Origin: Neobacillus bataviensis | GTDB lineage: Bacteria > Bacillota > Bacilli > Bacillales_B > DSM-18226 | Direction of reading: 5' to 3' | Assembly (NCBI RefSeq): GCF_019969725.1 | Contig: NZ_JAHXYW010000005.1 | Coordinates: 248,001 to 312,000 of the forward strand | DNA: 64,000 nucleotides | Shown: positions 1 to 8,858 of the stretch, one piece after another | Layout of the letters: each line of letters begins with the position of its first letter | Numbering within the stretch: position 1 is the first letter of the stretch | The notes under the pieces: generated by a model | Seen by the model: the letters and a program-made list of their open reading frames with translations, nothing else | Told to the model about the DNA's origin: nothing | Databases searched by the model: none | Made by a program: the position numbers and the translations under genes

Positions 1-23
1 AAAGCACCTGCATGAGGTGCTTT
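1..23 (-). terminator. gcvH terminator (cut by window edge)
   Basis: Inverted repeat AAAGCACC/GGTGCTTT with a 7-nt loop lies just after the gcvH stop codon. The expected T-run on the minus strand would lie outside the window. Confidence 0.6.
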
Positions 24-34
24 CAAGCTAAGAA

Positions 35-418
35 TTAGTCTTCTTTAGTCATTTCTTCGTATTGTTCAGCCGTCATAAGCTTGTCGATTTCACTGCTGTC
101 GGATAATTCAATTACGATCATCCATGCTTTTTCATATGGTGATTCGTTCACGAACTCAGGGCTGTCACTTAAATCTTCGTTTACTTCAACAACTTTACCG
201 CTGACTGGTGCGTAAAGTTCAGAAACAGTTTTAACTGATTCCACGCTGCCGAATGGTTCGTCAGCTGTTACTTCATCGCCCACTTCAGGAAGCTCTACGA
301 AAACGATATCACCTAACTCGTGCTGTGCAAAGTCAGTGATCCCGACGCGCACTTTTTCTCCTTCAACTTTTACCCATTCATGTTCTTCAGAATAACGTAA
401 TTCTTTTGGTGTACTCAT
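35..418 (-). CDS. gcvH: Glycine cleavage system H protein
   Basis: Lipoyl carrier protein of the glycine cleavage complex; it shuttles the aminomethyl group from the P protein to the T protein, and in Bacillus also feeds lipoyl relay. The 127-residue product has the expected length. The lipoyl-lysine motif ESVK is present with Lys at about residue 63, inside the typical [13 protein letters not shown] context. The start is ATG at 418, preceded by GGAGGG nine bases upstream; a TTG two codons earlier is possible but badly placed. It lies downstream of the yusI-like gene in the same direction, as in the B. subtilis yus region. No other glycine cleavage gene is in the window. Confidence 0.96.
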   Translation of the reverse strand: MSTPKELRYSEEHEWVKVEGEKVRVGITDFAQHELGDIVFVELPEVGDEVTADEPFGSVESVKTVSELYAPVSGKVVEVNEDLSDSPEFVNESPYEKAWMIVIELSDSSEIDKLMTAEQYEEMTKED

Positions 419-496
419 TTGCAAAATCCCTCCATTGAATTATTCTAAAATCTATCATCGAAATAAATCGATTACCACTTTTACATGATGGCTAGG

Positions 497-856
497 TTAC
501 TTCAGCCACATTTTCTCAAACTCTTCTTCCTTAAAGCCAACGGTCACATGTTCTCCGTCTGTTAAAATCGGGCGTTTGATTAACATGCCGTCGGAAGCTA
601 ATAAATCTAATAGCTCATTGTCTGTTGCTGACTTCATTCGGTCTTTCATACCTAATTCCCGGTATTTTTGGCCACTTGTATTAAAAAATTTCTTTAATTC
701 CAAGCCGCTTTTTTGGTAGAACTCTTGCAACAATTCCCGTGATGGGGGATTTTCCACAATATGTACTTCTTCATACGAAAGCTGATGGGCATCCAGCCAC
801 TTCTTTGCATTTCGACATGTTCCGCATTTCGGATACCAGTAAAATGTTAATGCCAA
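497..856 (-). CDS. yusI: ArsC/Spx-family protein (YusI-like)
   Basis: Thioredoxin-fold protein of the ArsC/Spx/MgsR family, about 119 residues. The N-terminal CGTC motif (Cys 11 and 14) is the redox switch position seen in Spx-type proteins, followed by an RNAKKWL helix. I chose the TTG at 856, which gives an N-terminus MALTFYWYPKC; a GGGTGG sequence sits eight bases upstream, whereas the GTG codons at 868 and 865 overlap that ribosome binding site. The family includes arsenate reductases and RNA polymerase-binding regulators; the gene order next to gcvH and fadE matches B. subtilis yusI, whose role is not well defined. I would not assign arsenate reduction. Confidence 0.8.
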   Translation of the reverse strand: MALTFYWYPKCGTCRNAKKWLDAHQLSYEEVHIVENPPSRELLQEFYQKSGLELKKFFNTSGQKYRELGMKDRMKSATDNELLDLLASDGMLIKRPILTDGEHVTVGFKEEEFEKMWLK

Positions 857-984
857 CCGTTTCACCACCCTCTTTAGTCAAATGCATTTTATCATAGACA
901 ACTTCAAAATCCTAATAGATGGCACTTCCAAAAGATAAAATTCGACACCGTTTGTAGAATTTCCTGCTTTTTAAAAAAATATTT

Positions 985-1019
985 AAATAAAAAGCTCCCC
1001 TCTGTGAAGGAAGGGAGCC
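985..1019 (-). terminator. Terminator after fadE
   Basis: On the minus strand GGCTCCC pairs with GGGGAGC across a 12-nt loop and is followed by TTTTTATT. It closes the fad operon. Confidence 0.75.
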
Positions 1020-1029
1020 GGAATAAAAA

Positions 1030-2811
1030 TTACACTACATAACGTTCTGCTTCAATTACTACATCTGCCGCTTCGCGTTTTTTTGCAATCACGTTGATTG
1101 GCGTGTGGCGAGTAAACTTGCGAAGGGAAGTAAGCATCATGCGAAGTGTATCTCCCTGCTCAACCGCTACAAGGGTCTCTTTCGCATGCTGTTCGATTTC
1201 ATTAAAGGCTTCTTGACAGAAGATTTGAGTGTATAGAAGCTTCTGCTTATTCTTTTCTAAGCCGTCTTTTGCAATCGCTTTTTCAGTACGTAAAACAACT
1301 GATTCCATAGCGTAAACTTGTGAAGCGATATCCGCAATATTAGAGAGGATTTCTTGCTCTGTTTCAAGCGCTTTACCGAATTTTTGCGCAGCTAAGCCTG
1401 CTGCTAATAGGCCAATTTTCTTTGCGTTTTTCACCAGATATTTTTCCTGTGCAAGCGGCTCATCGCCTGGCTCTTCCGGCATTAACATCATTAACTCCTC
1501 TTGAAGCACCATTGCTTTTTGGAATAATGGAAGCTCGCCTTTAAAGGCCTTTTTCAAGAAGGTGCCTGGCACCAATAGACGGTTGATTTCGTTTGTTCCT
1601 TCAAAGATACGGTTAATACGGGCGTCACGGTAGGCTCTTTCAATCGGATATTCCTGCATGAAGCCGTATCCGCCGTGAATTTGTACGCCTTCATCTACCA
1701 CGTAAGAAAGCACTTCACTTGCAAAGAATTTATTTACGGAACACTCGATTGCGTATTCAGCGATTGAACCAGCAACCTTTTTAATGTCCTTCGCTTCTTC
1801 CGTCGAAAGCTGGCCTTGGTTGTTTTCATACAAACCGATTGTACGGTAAACGGAGCTTTCAGCCGCATAAATTTTAGAAGCCATTGTACCAAACTTTTCT
1901 TTTGTTAAATTAAATTGGGCAATTGGAGTTTTAAATTGCTTACGGCCATTTGCATACTTAACTGTCATTTCAAATGCCTTTTTGGAACCGCCGACGCCGC
2001 CGACAGCTAACTTGTAACGGCCAATGTTTAAAATATTAAAGGCAATAACATGGCCTTTGCCATATTCACCTAGTAAATTTTCAACCGGGACCGCTACATC
2101 TTCTAAGATTAGGGTACGAGTGGAAGAAGCCTTAATACCCATTTTCTTTTCTTCAGCGCCTGTTGAAACGCCAGAGAAATCCCGTTCTACGATAAAGGCC
2201 GTGAAATGTTCACCGTCAATTTTTGCATAAACAACGAAAACATCTGCAAAACCTGCATTAGTGATCCATTGCTTTTCACCGTTCAGGATATAGTGAGTGC
2301 CGGCAGCATTTAATTTAGCCGTTGTTCTTGCGCCTAATGCGTCAGAACCTGATCCAGGCTCCGTCAATGCATAGGCTGCAATTTTTTCACCAGAAGCAAG
2401 GGCTGGTAAATATTTTTTCTTTTGCTCATCATTACCGAATAACACGATTGGCAGGGAACCAATTCCCACGTGAGCACCATAAGAAAGGGAGAAGCCGCCC
2501 GCACCTGACATTTTTTCGGTAATAACCGATGAAGTAATTTTATCTAAACCTAAGCCTTCAAACTCCTCTGGAACGTCTACCGCTAAAAGGCCAAGTTCTC
2601 CCATTTTCTTTAATAACTTAACCGTACGATCAAATTCATGGTTTTCTAAATGCTCGATTTGCGGCGCCACTTCTTTTTCAACAAAGTCTGCAGCAGTCTG
2701 CCCAATCATTAAATGCTCTTCTGTAAAATCTTCCGGTGTAAAAATATCCTCATATGAAAGATCTTCAATTAAAAAGCTTCCGCCTTTTACGATTTTTTTA
2801 GTTTCAGTCAT
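1030..2811 (-). CDS. fadE: Acyl-CoA dehydrogenase FadE
   Basis: FAD-dependent acyl-CoA dehydrogenase, first step of fatty acid beta-oxidation. The 593-residue protein has the acyl-CoA dehydrogenase core at about residues 35-430 (ALTEPGSGSDA substrate/FAD loop near 150, QIHGGYGFMQEYPIERAYRDARI near the end of the core, and the EGTNEI catalytic-glutamate region), followed by a helical extension of about 150 residues typical of the YusJ/FadE subgroup. ATG at 2811 is preceded by AGGAGG. It is the last gene of fadN-fadA-fadE, matching the B. subtilis operon, with the FadR box about 3.9 kb upstream. Confidence 0.95.
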   Translation of the reverse strand: MTETKKIVKGGSFLIEDLSYEDIFTPEDFTEEHLMIGQTAADFVEKEVAPQIEHLENHEFDRTVKLLKKMGELGLLAVDVPEEFEGLGLDKITSSVITEKMSGAGGFSLSYGAHVGIGSLPIVLFGNDEQKKKYLPALASGEKIAAYALTEPGSGSDALGARTTAKLNAAGTHYILNGEKQWITNAGFADVFVVYAKIDGEHFTAFIVERDFSGVSTGAEEKKMGIKASSTRTLILEDVAVPVENLLGEYGKGHVIAFNILNIGRYKLAVGGVGGSKKAFEMTVKYANGRKQFKTPIAQFNLTKEKFGTMASKIYAAESSVYRTIGLYENNQGQLSTEEAKDIKKVAGSIAEYAIECSVNKFFASEVLSYVVDEGVQIHGGYGFMQEYPIERAYRDARINRIFEGTNEINRLLVPGTFLKKAFKGELPLFQKAMVLQEELMMLMPEEPGDEPLAQEKYLVKNAKKIGLLAAGLAAQKFGKALETEQEILSNIADIASQVYAMESVVLRTEKAIAKDGLEKNKQKLLYTQIFCQEAFNEIEQHAKETLVAVEQGDTLRMMLTSLRKFTRHTPINVIAKKREAADVVIEAERYVV

Positions 2812-2872
2812 AATTATTCCTCCTAATTAATTTTGAGAGGGGGCTGCAATCGGGAACCCCCCCATGACCGGA

Positions 2873-4048
2873 TTACAATAATTCAAATACTCCGGCAGCA
2901 CCCATTCCGCCGCCGATACACATGGTTACAACACCAAATTGTTCGTTGCGGCGCTTTAACTCATGAATAAGGCTCAATGTTAACTTCGCACCTGTACAGC
3001 CTAGCGGATGTCCAAGGGCAATTGCTCCGCCATTCACGTTTACTTTTTCTTCATCAAGTCCAAGCTCGCGGATGACTTGAAGAGATTGCGAAGCAAAGGC
3101 TTCGTTCAATTCGAATAGATTAATATCTGATATCTCTAAACCTGCTAACTTTAGGGCTTTAGGGATCGCTACTACAGGTCCGACACCCATAATTTCCGGC
3201 GGAACACCGCCAACAGCGAACGAACGGAATTTTGCTAATGGCTTAAGACCAAGCGCTTCTGCTTTTTCACGGTCCATTACCATAACAGCTGCTGCCCCGT
3301 CACTTGTTTGTGAGGCATTGCCAGCTGTAACAGAACCTGTAACAGAGAAGGCCGGGCGCAGCTTAGCAAGTGTTTCTAAATTTGTATCTGGACGAACACC
3401 TTCGTCTTGTGAAAATTGGATTGTTTTTTCAACCAGCTTATTGTCTTTTCCCACTGTGCGAATAGTGACATCCACTGGTACGATTTCATCAACGAATTTT
3501 CCTTCAGCAATGGCTTTGGCTGCACGCTGATGACTTCTAACCGCAAAGGCGTCTTGATCCTCGCGTGTAATTCCATACTTTTGTGCTACCTGTTCAGCCG
3601 TATGACCCATTCCCATATAGTACTGTGGAGCTGTTTCCGCTAGTTTGATATTTGGCCGGACAACATGACCCGTCATTGGAATCATACTCATCGATTCCGC
3701 TCCGCCAGCGATGGCTGTATCAGTATGGCCAAGCATGATTCCCTGTGCTGCATAGGCAATCGCCTGTAATCCTGAAGAACAGAAACGATTGACTGTAATA
3801 GCAGGAACTGTGTAAGGAAGTCCTGCCAAAGCCCCGATATTTCGGGCCATGTTATTTCCTTGCTCTGCTTCAGGCATCGCACAGCCAATGATTAAATCAT
3901 CTATATTGCCTTCATAATTTCCGGCACGCTTTAAGGTTTCTTTTACAACTAACGCTCCCAAATCATCAGGACGAACCTGGGCAAGCGAACCTTTCTTCGA
4001 CTTGCCGACCGGTGTCCTTGCTCCGGCAACGATTACCGCTTCTCTCAT
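2873..4048 (-). CDS. fadA: 3-ketoacyl-CoA thiolase FadA
   Basis: Acetyl-CoA acyltransferase that cleaves 3-ketoacyl-CoA to acetyl-CoA and a shortened acyl-CoA. Thiolase hallmarks are visible: nucleophilic Cys at about residue 90 in NRFCSSGLQ, the [10 protein letters not shown] histidine motif near the C-terminus and the [10 protein letters not shown] cysteine motif. Start chosen at the ATG at 4048, which has AGAGGG seven bases upstream and gives 391 residues, the usual family length; an upstream in-frame ATG would add eight residues without a good ribosome site. It lies between fadN and fadE and acts with them. Confidence 0.95.
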   Translation of the reverse strand: MREAVIVAGARTPVGKSKKGSLAQVRPDDLGALVVKETLKRAGNYEGNIDDLIIGCAMPEAEQGNNMARNIGALAGLPYTVPAITVNRFCSSGLQAIAYAAQGIMLGHTDTAIAGGAESMSMIPMTGHVVRPNIKLAETAPQYYMGMGHTAEQVAQKYGITREDQDAFAVRSHQRAAKAIAEGKFVDEIVPVDVTIRTVGKDNKLVEKTIQFSQDEGVRPDTNLETLAKLRPAFSVTGSVTAGNASQTSDGAAAVMVMDREKAEALGLKPLAKFRSFAVGGVPPEIMGVGPVVAIPKALKLAGLEISDINLFELNEAFASQSLQVIRELGLDEEKVNVNGGAIALGHPLGCTGAKLTLSLIHELKRRNEQFGVVTMCIGGGMGAAGVFELL

Positions 4049-4101
4049 GAATGTTCCCTCTCTTTCTCTCAATCTTGCAATTTATTTTTCGTCTTTAACT
4101 T

Positions 4102-4256
4102 CGATAACTGTCTAGCTTCAGCGCCTAGGGGTTCGCAGGTCTACAGCCAATCCGTCAAGAAGGTTAAAAACCAACCTTCTCGCCAGCTCGTCTTATGCTT
4201 GTCGGCCCTAAGAAAAAATGAACTGCTTTTTTCCCTGGTCAAGGCGCTTCCGTTTT
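4102..4256. repeat. Bacillaceae-type intergenic repeat element between fadN and fadA
   Basis: A 155-bp non-coding block starts with GATAACTGTCTAGCTTCAGC and ends with AAGGCGCTTCCGTTTTC. These ends resemble a dispersed repeat that I remember from many Bacillaceae genomes. The termini carry the complementary words AGCGCCT and AGGCGCT, and the centre has a perfect hairpin AGAAGGTT/AACCTTCT. It abuts the fadN stop codon, so it is transcribed within the operon. The family assignment is from memory, not a search. Confidence 0.55.
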
Positions 4257-6641
4257 CTAATTGCGTAATGGTTTTCCCTTCACAAGCATATGCTGCATGC
4301 GCTGTTGTGTTTTTGGTTCTCTGATTAAGCTTAAGAAAGCTTCTCTTTCTAAATCTAATAGATATTGTTCATCGACTTCTGTTCCGAATGGCACTTTGCC
4401 TCCGGCAATGACATAAGCAATCTTCTTGGCAATTTTCATGTCATGCTCGGAAATAAAGCCGGATAAACGCATGGCTTCAGCACCAAGCAGAAGTGTCGCA
4501 TAACCGGTTTCACCGACGACTGGAACCTTGCGGCGTACTCTTGGCTTATAGCCTTTTTCATGTAATGCCAGTACGGCTTGTTTTGCATCATATAGCAGAT
4601 GGTCACCATTAACGCTGATTCCATCCGCAAAGTTTAAGAAATTATTCTCGCGAGCTTCTTCTGCGGAAGTAGATACTTTCGCGGTCGCGATGCTTTCAAA
4701 TACTTTATTGGCCACGTTTTGCAGGTCGAATTGTACGCCATTTGGCAGGCTTTCTAAGTGCTTAATATAAAGCTCCTTGTTACCGCCTCCGCCAGGAAGT
4801 AAGCCTACTCCAACCTCAACAAGTCCCATATACGTTTCAGATGATGCTTGAATGTGGGCTGCAGGCAGGCACACCTCTGCTCCACCGCCAAGCGTCATGC
4901 CAAATGGTGCCGCAACCACCGGCTTAGAGCTGTATTTTACTTTTAAAAGTGCGTTATGAAGATGTCGCACGACCATATCAAGCTCCGGAATATTGTCATC
5001 CTGGGCTTCCATCAGCATCATTGCCAAGTTGGCGCCGACACAGAAGTTCTTACCTTGGTTCCCGATGACAAGACCCTTATAATTTTTCTCCACTTCATCG
5101 ATTGCGAAGTTAATCATTTGTACGATATCAAGTCCGATCGCGTTATTTGGTGAGTGGAATTCTAATAAAGCAACTCCGTCACCGATATCAATCAAGCTTG
5201 CACCGCCATTCTTTTTAATTACACCTTTTTGTTTCTTAATTTTCTTAAGGTCGATCGCCTTTGGATTGAACTCCACTGGCTGGTATTCACCTTTATGATA
5301 GAAGTAAAGCTCGCCGTTTTCTTCCTTATAGAAAGAGGTATGACCCTTTTCAAGCATTTCGGTAATCCATGCTGGAACTTCAATGCCTTCTTCTTTCATC
5401 TTTTGAACAGATTTTTCGACACCGATAGCATCCCAGTTTTCAAAAGGACCCTTTTCCCAGCCGAAGCCCCATTTCATCGCACGGTCGATGGCTACGATAT
5501 CATCGGCGATTTCCCCTAAGAGCTGTGCTGAGTATATTAATGAATGTTTTGTTGTATTCCATAAAAATTGGCCGGCACGATCATTGGCGTAAACAAGCGC
5601 TTTCAATTTATTCCCTGTGCCTTTTTCCTGCTTTGCAAGCTCTACTGAAGGTGTAGAAAGCTTTTTGCGTGGACCGTACTCCAGTGTATTTGGATCCAAT
5701 TCTAAGATTTCTTTTCCTTTTTTCAAAAAGAATCCTTGCCCGGATTTGCTTCCAAGCCAGCCTTTTTCAACCATCGCTTTTATAAAAGCAGGTACTTCAA
5801 AAACTTCCTTTTCTTCCCCCTGGACACTATCGTAGACATTGTTTGCTACATGATAGAAGGTATCTAGTCCGACTACATCAAGGGTGCGGAAGGTAGCACT
5901 TTTCGCACGTCCAATTAATGGTCCAGTGATAGAATCGATTTCTCCGACACTATAACCGCCATTTAACATTTCTCTAACTGTAATAAGGAGGCCGTACGTA
6001 CCGATGCGGTTGCCGATAAAGTTAGGCGTATCTTTGGCCACAACTACACCTTTCCCTAAAACATCCTCACCAAATGTTTTCATGAAAGAGAGGACTTCTG
6101 GGTCCGTGTATTGAGTTGGAATAATTTCTAATAATTTTAGATAACGTGGCGGGTTAAAGAAGTGTGTTCCAAGGAAGTGTTTCTTAAAATCGTCGGAACG
6201 TCCTTCAACCATCGCTTCCACTGAAATACCGGAAGTGTTTGAGCTTACGATACTGCCAGGTTTACGGAATTTGTCAACTTGCTCAAAAACTTGTTTTTTC
6301 ACATTTAGGTTTTCAACAACCACTTCGATTACCCAGTCAACGTCTTTCAATTTGACTAAATCGTCTTCAAGGTTACCTGCTTCAATAAGAGCTAGATTCT
6401 TTTTAGCAGTCAGCGGTGCAGGTTTTTGCTTCAATAATTTTTGAATATTTGCAGCAGCGATACGATTACGTACCTGCTGGTCAGCTAAAGTTAATCCCTT
6501 TGCTTCTTCTTCTTTCGTAAGCTCACGCGGGACAATATCCAATAATAGGGTTGGTATTCCGATGTTTGCAAGATGTGCCGCAATTCCTGATCCCATTACT
6601 CCAGATCCTAAGACGGCTGCTTTTTTAATAAGTTGGTTCAA
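4257..6641 (-). CDS. fadN: 3-hydroxyacyl-CoA dehydrogenase / enoyl-CoA hydratase FadN
   Basis: Bifunctional beta-oxidation enzyme of about 794 residues, close to the B. subtilis FadN length. The N-terminus has the Rossmann motif GSGVMGSGIA, then the HAD signature near FLGTHFFNPPRYLKLLEII; residues about 490-700 form a crotonase-like domain with VIGNQGKNFCVGANL and GGGAEVCLPA oxyanion-hole segments. I place the start at TTG 6641, six bases after GGGGGAG; the in-frame ATG at 6683 lies inside the FadR box and has no ribosome site. First gene of the fad operon. The stop is TAG, followed directly by a repeat element. Confidence 0.93.
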   Translation of the reverse strand: MNQLIKKAAVLGSGVMGSGIAAHLANIGIPTLLLDIVPRELTKEEEAKGLTLADQQVRNRIAAANIQKLLKQKPAPLTAKKNLALIEAGNLEDDLVKLKDVDWVIEVVVENLNVKKQVFEQVDKFRKPGSIVSSNTSGISVEAMVEGRSDDFKKHFLGTHFFNPPRYLKLLEIIPTQYTDPEVLSFMKTFGEDVLGKGVVVAKDTPNFIGNRIGTYGLLITVREMLNGGYSVGEIDSITGPLIGRAKSATFRTLDVVGLDTFYHVANNVYDSVQGEEKEVFEVPAFIKAMVEKGWLGSKSGQGFFLKKGKEILELDPNTLEYGPRKKLSTPSVELAKQEKGTGNKLKALVYANDRAGQFLWNTTKHSLIYSAQLLGEIADDIVAIDRAMKWGFGWEKGPFENWDAIGVEKSVQKMKEEGIEVPAWITEMLEKGHTSFYKEENGELYFYHKGEYQPVEFNPKAIDLKKIKKQKGVIKKNGGASLIDIGDGVALLEFHSPNNAIGLDIVQMINFAIDEVEKNYKGLVIGNQGKNFCVGANLAMMLMEAQDDNIPELDMVVRHLHNALLKVKYSSKPVVAAPFGMTLGGGAEVCLPAAHIQASSETYMGLVEVGVGLLPGGGGNKELYIKHLESLPNGVQFDLQNVANKVFESIATAKVSTSAEEARENNFLNFADGISVNGDHLLYDAKQAVLALHEKGYKPRVRRKVPVVGETGYATLLLGAEAMRLSGFISEHDMKIAKKIAYVIAGGKVPFGTEVDEQYLLDLEREAFLSLIREPKTQQRMQHMLVKGKPLRN

Positions 6642-6664
6642 CACTGTCTCCCCCTTCATCATTT

Positions 6665-6682
6665 TGAATGAATACTCATTCA
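6665..6682 (-). promoter_or_regulatory. FadR (TetR-type) operator
   Basis: TGAATGAATACTCATTCA is a near-perfect palindrome matching the Bacillus FadR consensus TGAATGANTANTCATTCA. It lies between the fadN ribosome site and its upstream promoter region, so acyl-CoA-responsive repression of fadN-fadA-fadE is expected. A further half-site TTGAATGAG lies at about 6708-6716. Confidence 0.88.
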
Positions 6683-6859
6683 TTTTTTTGTTAAAAAAAT
6701 TTCACATTTGAATGAGTTCTGTTATTATTTAATATAAAAGATTTTGAAAATTTGTGCAATCGATAAGTGTGGAAAATTTATTTTTTTTTTAAAATAAATT
6801 TTTTCTTGACTTTTGATAAATTTTTCTTGGCGGGGAAATCTATTTATGAGGTGATTTCC

Positions 6860-6991
6860 ATGGCAAAAATGAAGAAAAATCCTTCCAAAGCAGGTGTCAG
6901 TGCGGCCAGCGTAAAAGGCAATAGCGGACCAGGCAATGAGGATCCAGGCTTCAACAAAACCAACAGCCAGAATAACCAATATAAACGCTAA
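6860..6991 (+). CDS. yuzL: YuzL family small protein
   Basis: A 43-residue hydrophilic protein (MAKMKKNPSKAGVSAAS start), rich in Asn, Gly, Ser and Lys, ending in NSQNNQYKR. It matches what I remember of the short YuzL family encoded beside fadN in B. subtilis. Function is unknown; the composition resembles small spore proteins. GAGGTGA lies six bases before the ATG. It is divergent from the fad operon and has its own strong downstream terminator. Confidence 0.8.
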   Translation: MAKMKKNPSKAGVSAASVKGNSGPGNEDPGFNKTNSQNNQYKR

Positions 6992-7007
6992 TTAGAAAAG
7001 CCGGACA

Positions 7008-7038
7008 AAAAACAGGCTGAATCACTCAGCCTGTTTTT
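7008..7038. terminator. Bidirectional terminator between yuzL and yusU-like gene
   Basis: AAAACAGGCTGA/TCAGCCTGTTTT hairpin with a 4- to 5-nt loop, with A- and T-runs on the two sides. It serves both convergent genes. Confidence 0.85.
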
Positions 7039-7289
7039 CATTTCTTCGCAGAATTCCGGTGCTCATCATTCATTTGTTTAATCTCATTAATAATTTGCTT
7101 CATTTCTTCCTTCGCTTCTGGATACAACTCATTCCAGTGCTTGGCTAAAGCCGGCATCGATTTGGCGATGTGAGTATATAGCGCCCAAGCCTTCACCTTT
7201 TCTTTCGTTTCTTCAGCCGTTTCCCCTACTAATAATTCACTATACTTCTCAAGCAAGGCTTCGAATTGTTGAACAAATACTTTCTCCAT
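7038..7289 (-). CDS. yusU: DUF2573 family protein (YusU-like)
   Basis: Small, mostly helical, charged protein of 83 residues with the segment AWALYTHIAKSMPALAKHWN. It resembles B. subtilis YusU, which lies beside the siderophore ATPase gene yusV. Start at ATG 7289, five bases after GGAAGGTG. It overlaps the end of the preceding FhuF-like gene by 41 bp and is the last gene of the siderophore operon. No enzymatic motif is visible; a role linked to iron uptake is inferred only from position. Confidence 0.7.
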   Translation of the reverse strand: MEKVFVQQFEALLEKYSELLVGETAEETKEKVKAWALYTHIAKSMPALAKHWNELYPEAKEEMKQIINEIKQMNDEHRNSAKK

Positions 7290-8016
7290 CCTGACACCTT
7301 CCATCTTTGGTGATATACGTACATGGACATGTTTTGCAGCGTTTACCAGCGGATAATTGATAAGAGAAACAACAAGTTTTCCTCATTCTTACATCTTCGA
7401 TCTTTTCGGTGTAGTATTTTTGCAAAGGATTTCCTTTATAGCGTCCAAACAGAGAGCCCTCTGCTTCAAAAAGTAAATAACGGAAATCGCTTTGTACGCT
7501 GCTATTTTCACTATCCTTTAGCTCTGATTCGTAAAGCCAGAATATGTAAACAGCAATATTTTCCCACAAGATTAACTTAGAAATCCCGAAAGTTTTTTCT
7601 AATTTATCGATGATAGGGAAAATATTTTTAGCAAATAGCTCGTTTATCATGTCCTTTCGCCAATCCGCGCGGGCCTTCCCATTCCAATCCTCTTCCTTTT
7701 CATCCTTTAATAAAAAGGAAGGAAGCCAATCCTTTCCCTTTTCAGGCGACTCCATTTCTATATTACTTATTGAGACATTGATTTTTTTATTCCAGACTGA
7801 CATCGCATAAAGGGAGATGACTGCCACAAAGGCATATCTTTTAATAAAAATGGAGGCTGCTGCCTTTTCATTCGGTGCACCGATAGAATCGGCTAAGTTA
7901 GCAATGAATAGCTTTAAAAATTTATCATTCAATAAATCGGCGACATGAAATGAATTTTTCAAATTAGCTGCCAATCTATATTTTTGGAGACCGGTCTCTG
8001 TCAGAAGTTTAGCCAT
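7249..8016 (-). CDS. FhuF-like siderophore-iron reductase
   Basis: Protein of 255 residues ending in CCFSY-x6-CKTC, the CC-x10-C-x2-C arrangement that binds a [2Fe-2S] cluster in FhuF-type ferric-siderophore reductases. The rest lacks recognisable enzyme motifs, which is usual for this family. It overlaps the ATPase gene by 8 bp and yusU by 41 bp, so it is translated as part of the siderophore operon. The likely job is reductive release of iron from the imported siderophore in the cytoplasm. Confidence in the cluster motif is high; the substrate is unknown. Confidence 0.8.
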   Translation of the reverse strand: MAKLLTETGLQKYRLAANLKNSFHVADLLNDKFLKLFIANLADSIGAPNEKAAASIFIKRYAFVAVISLYAMSVWNKKINVSISNIEMESPEKGKDWLPSFLLKDEKEEDWNGKARADWRKDMINELFAKNIFPIIDKLEKTFGISKLILWENIAVYIFWLYESELKDSENSSVQSDFRYLLFEAEGSLFGRYKGNPLQKYYTEKIEDVRMRKTCCFSYQLSAGKRCKTCPCTYITKDGRCQDGESICSTIRSLA

Positions 8017-8830
8017 TGATCGCTACCGCCTTCTCTAGGATGCATCTTCCCTTCCCATAAGGAATGCAAAGAGGTGTCCCGAATAAGGGATCTGTTGTTA
8101 CCTCACAATCCATATCAAAAACATTTTTTACAAGACTGCAATTGATGACTTTCTCTGGTTTTCCTTGAGCGTAAACTTTTTGATCTTTAATTGCCACAAT
8201 GTTATGGGCATAACGGCAAGCGAGATTGAGATCGTGCAGGACCATAACGACGGTCCGGTTCTTCATTTCGTTTAATTCAAACAGCAAATCAAGAATTTCG
8301 ATTTGATGGGTCATATCTAAGTAGGTCGTTGGCTCATCCAATAAAATAATGTCGGTATCCTGTGCCAAAGTCATGGCGATCCAGGCACGTTGCCTTTGCC
8401 CGCCGGAAAGAGAGTCAACCGGTCTTTCTTTAAGATGCTCAAGCCTCGTCGCCTTCAGGGCATCGTTCACTTTTTTCTCATCTTCTTCGGACCATTGCTT
8501 TAACCAGGTTTGATGCGGATAACGTCCCTGCTTGACGAGCTGGAGGACCGTTAAGCCTTCAGGGGCTGTAGGTGACTGCGGCAAAATGGCCATTTTTTTC
8601 GCAATGTCTTTTGTGGAAAGCTTGGCAATCGCCTTCCCTTCCAACAAAACTGATCCTGACTTTGGCTTCAGCAGCCGGGCGATTGAACGAAGCAGCGTTG
8701 ATTTCCCGCAGCCGTTTGCTCCGATAAAAACGGTTATTTCACCCTTTGGAATTTGCAGATTCAGCTCATTAATAATCAGCGTCTCCCCATATGAAAGTGA
8801 TAATTCTTTCGTTTCAATCGCATTCATCAT
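8009..8830 (-). CDS. yusV: Siderophore ABC transporter ATP-binding protein
   Basis: ATPase subunit (273 residues) of a FecCDE-type iron-siderophore importer. Walker A is GANGCGKST, the signature is LSGGQRQRAWIA, Walker B is DIILLDEPTTYLD, and the switch histidine is in VLHDLNLA. Start at ATG 8830, nine bases after AAGGAG. Downstream of two permease genes and next to a YusU homologue, as for B. subtilis YusV, which serves several Bacillus siderophore permeases. Fur control is expected from boxes upstream of the first permease gene. Confidence 0.93.
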   Translation of the reverse strand: MMNAIETKELSLSYGETLIINELNLQIPKGEITVFIGANGCGKSTLLRSIARLLKPKSGSVLLEGKAIAKLSTKDIAKKMAILPQSPTAPEGLTVLQLVKQGRYPHQTWLKQWSEEDEKKVNDALKATRLEHLKERPVDSLSGGQRQRAWIAMTLAQDTDIILLDEPTTYLDMTHQIEILDLLFELNEMKNRTVVMVLHDLNLACRYAHNIVAIKDQKVYAQGKPEKVINCSLVKNVFDMDCEVTTDPLFGTPLCIPYGKGRCILEKAVAING

Positions 8831-8858
8831 CTCTGACAGCTCCTTTACTTGTCTCGCT

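Noticed and set aside
497..856. Arsenate reductase function for the YusI-like protein.
   Set aside because: No arsenic resistance gene is near, and the Spx-like CxxC family is broader than arsenate reductases.
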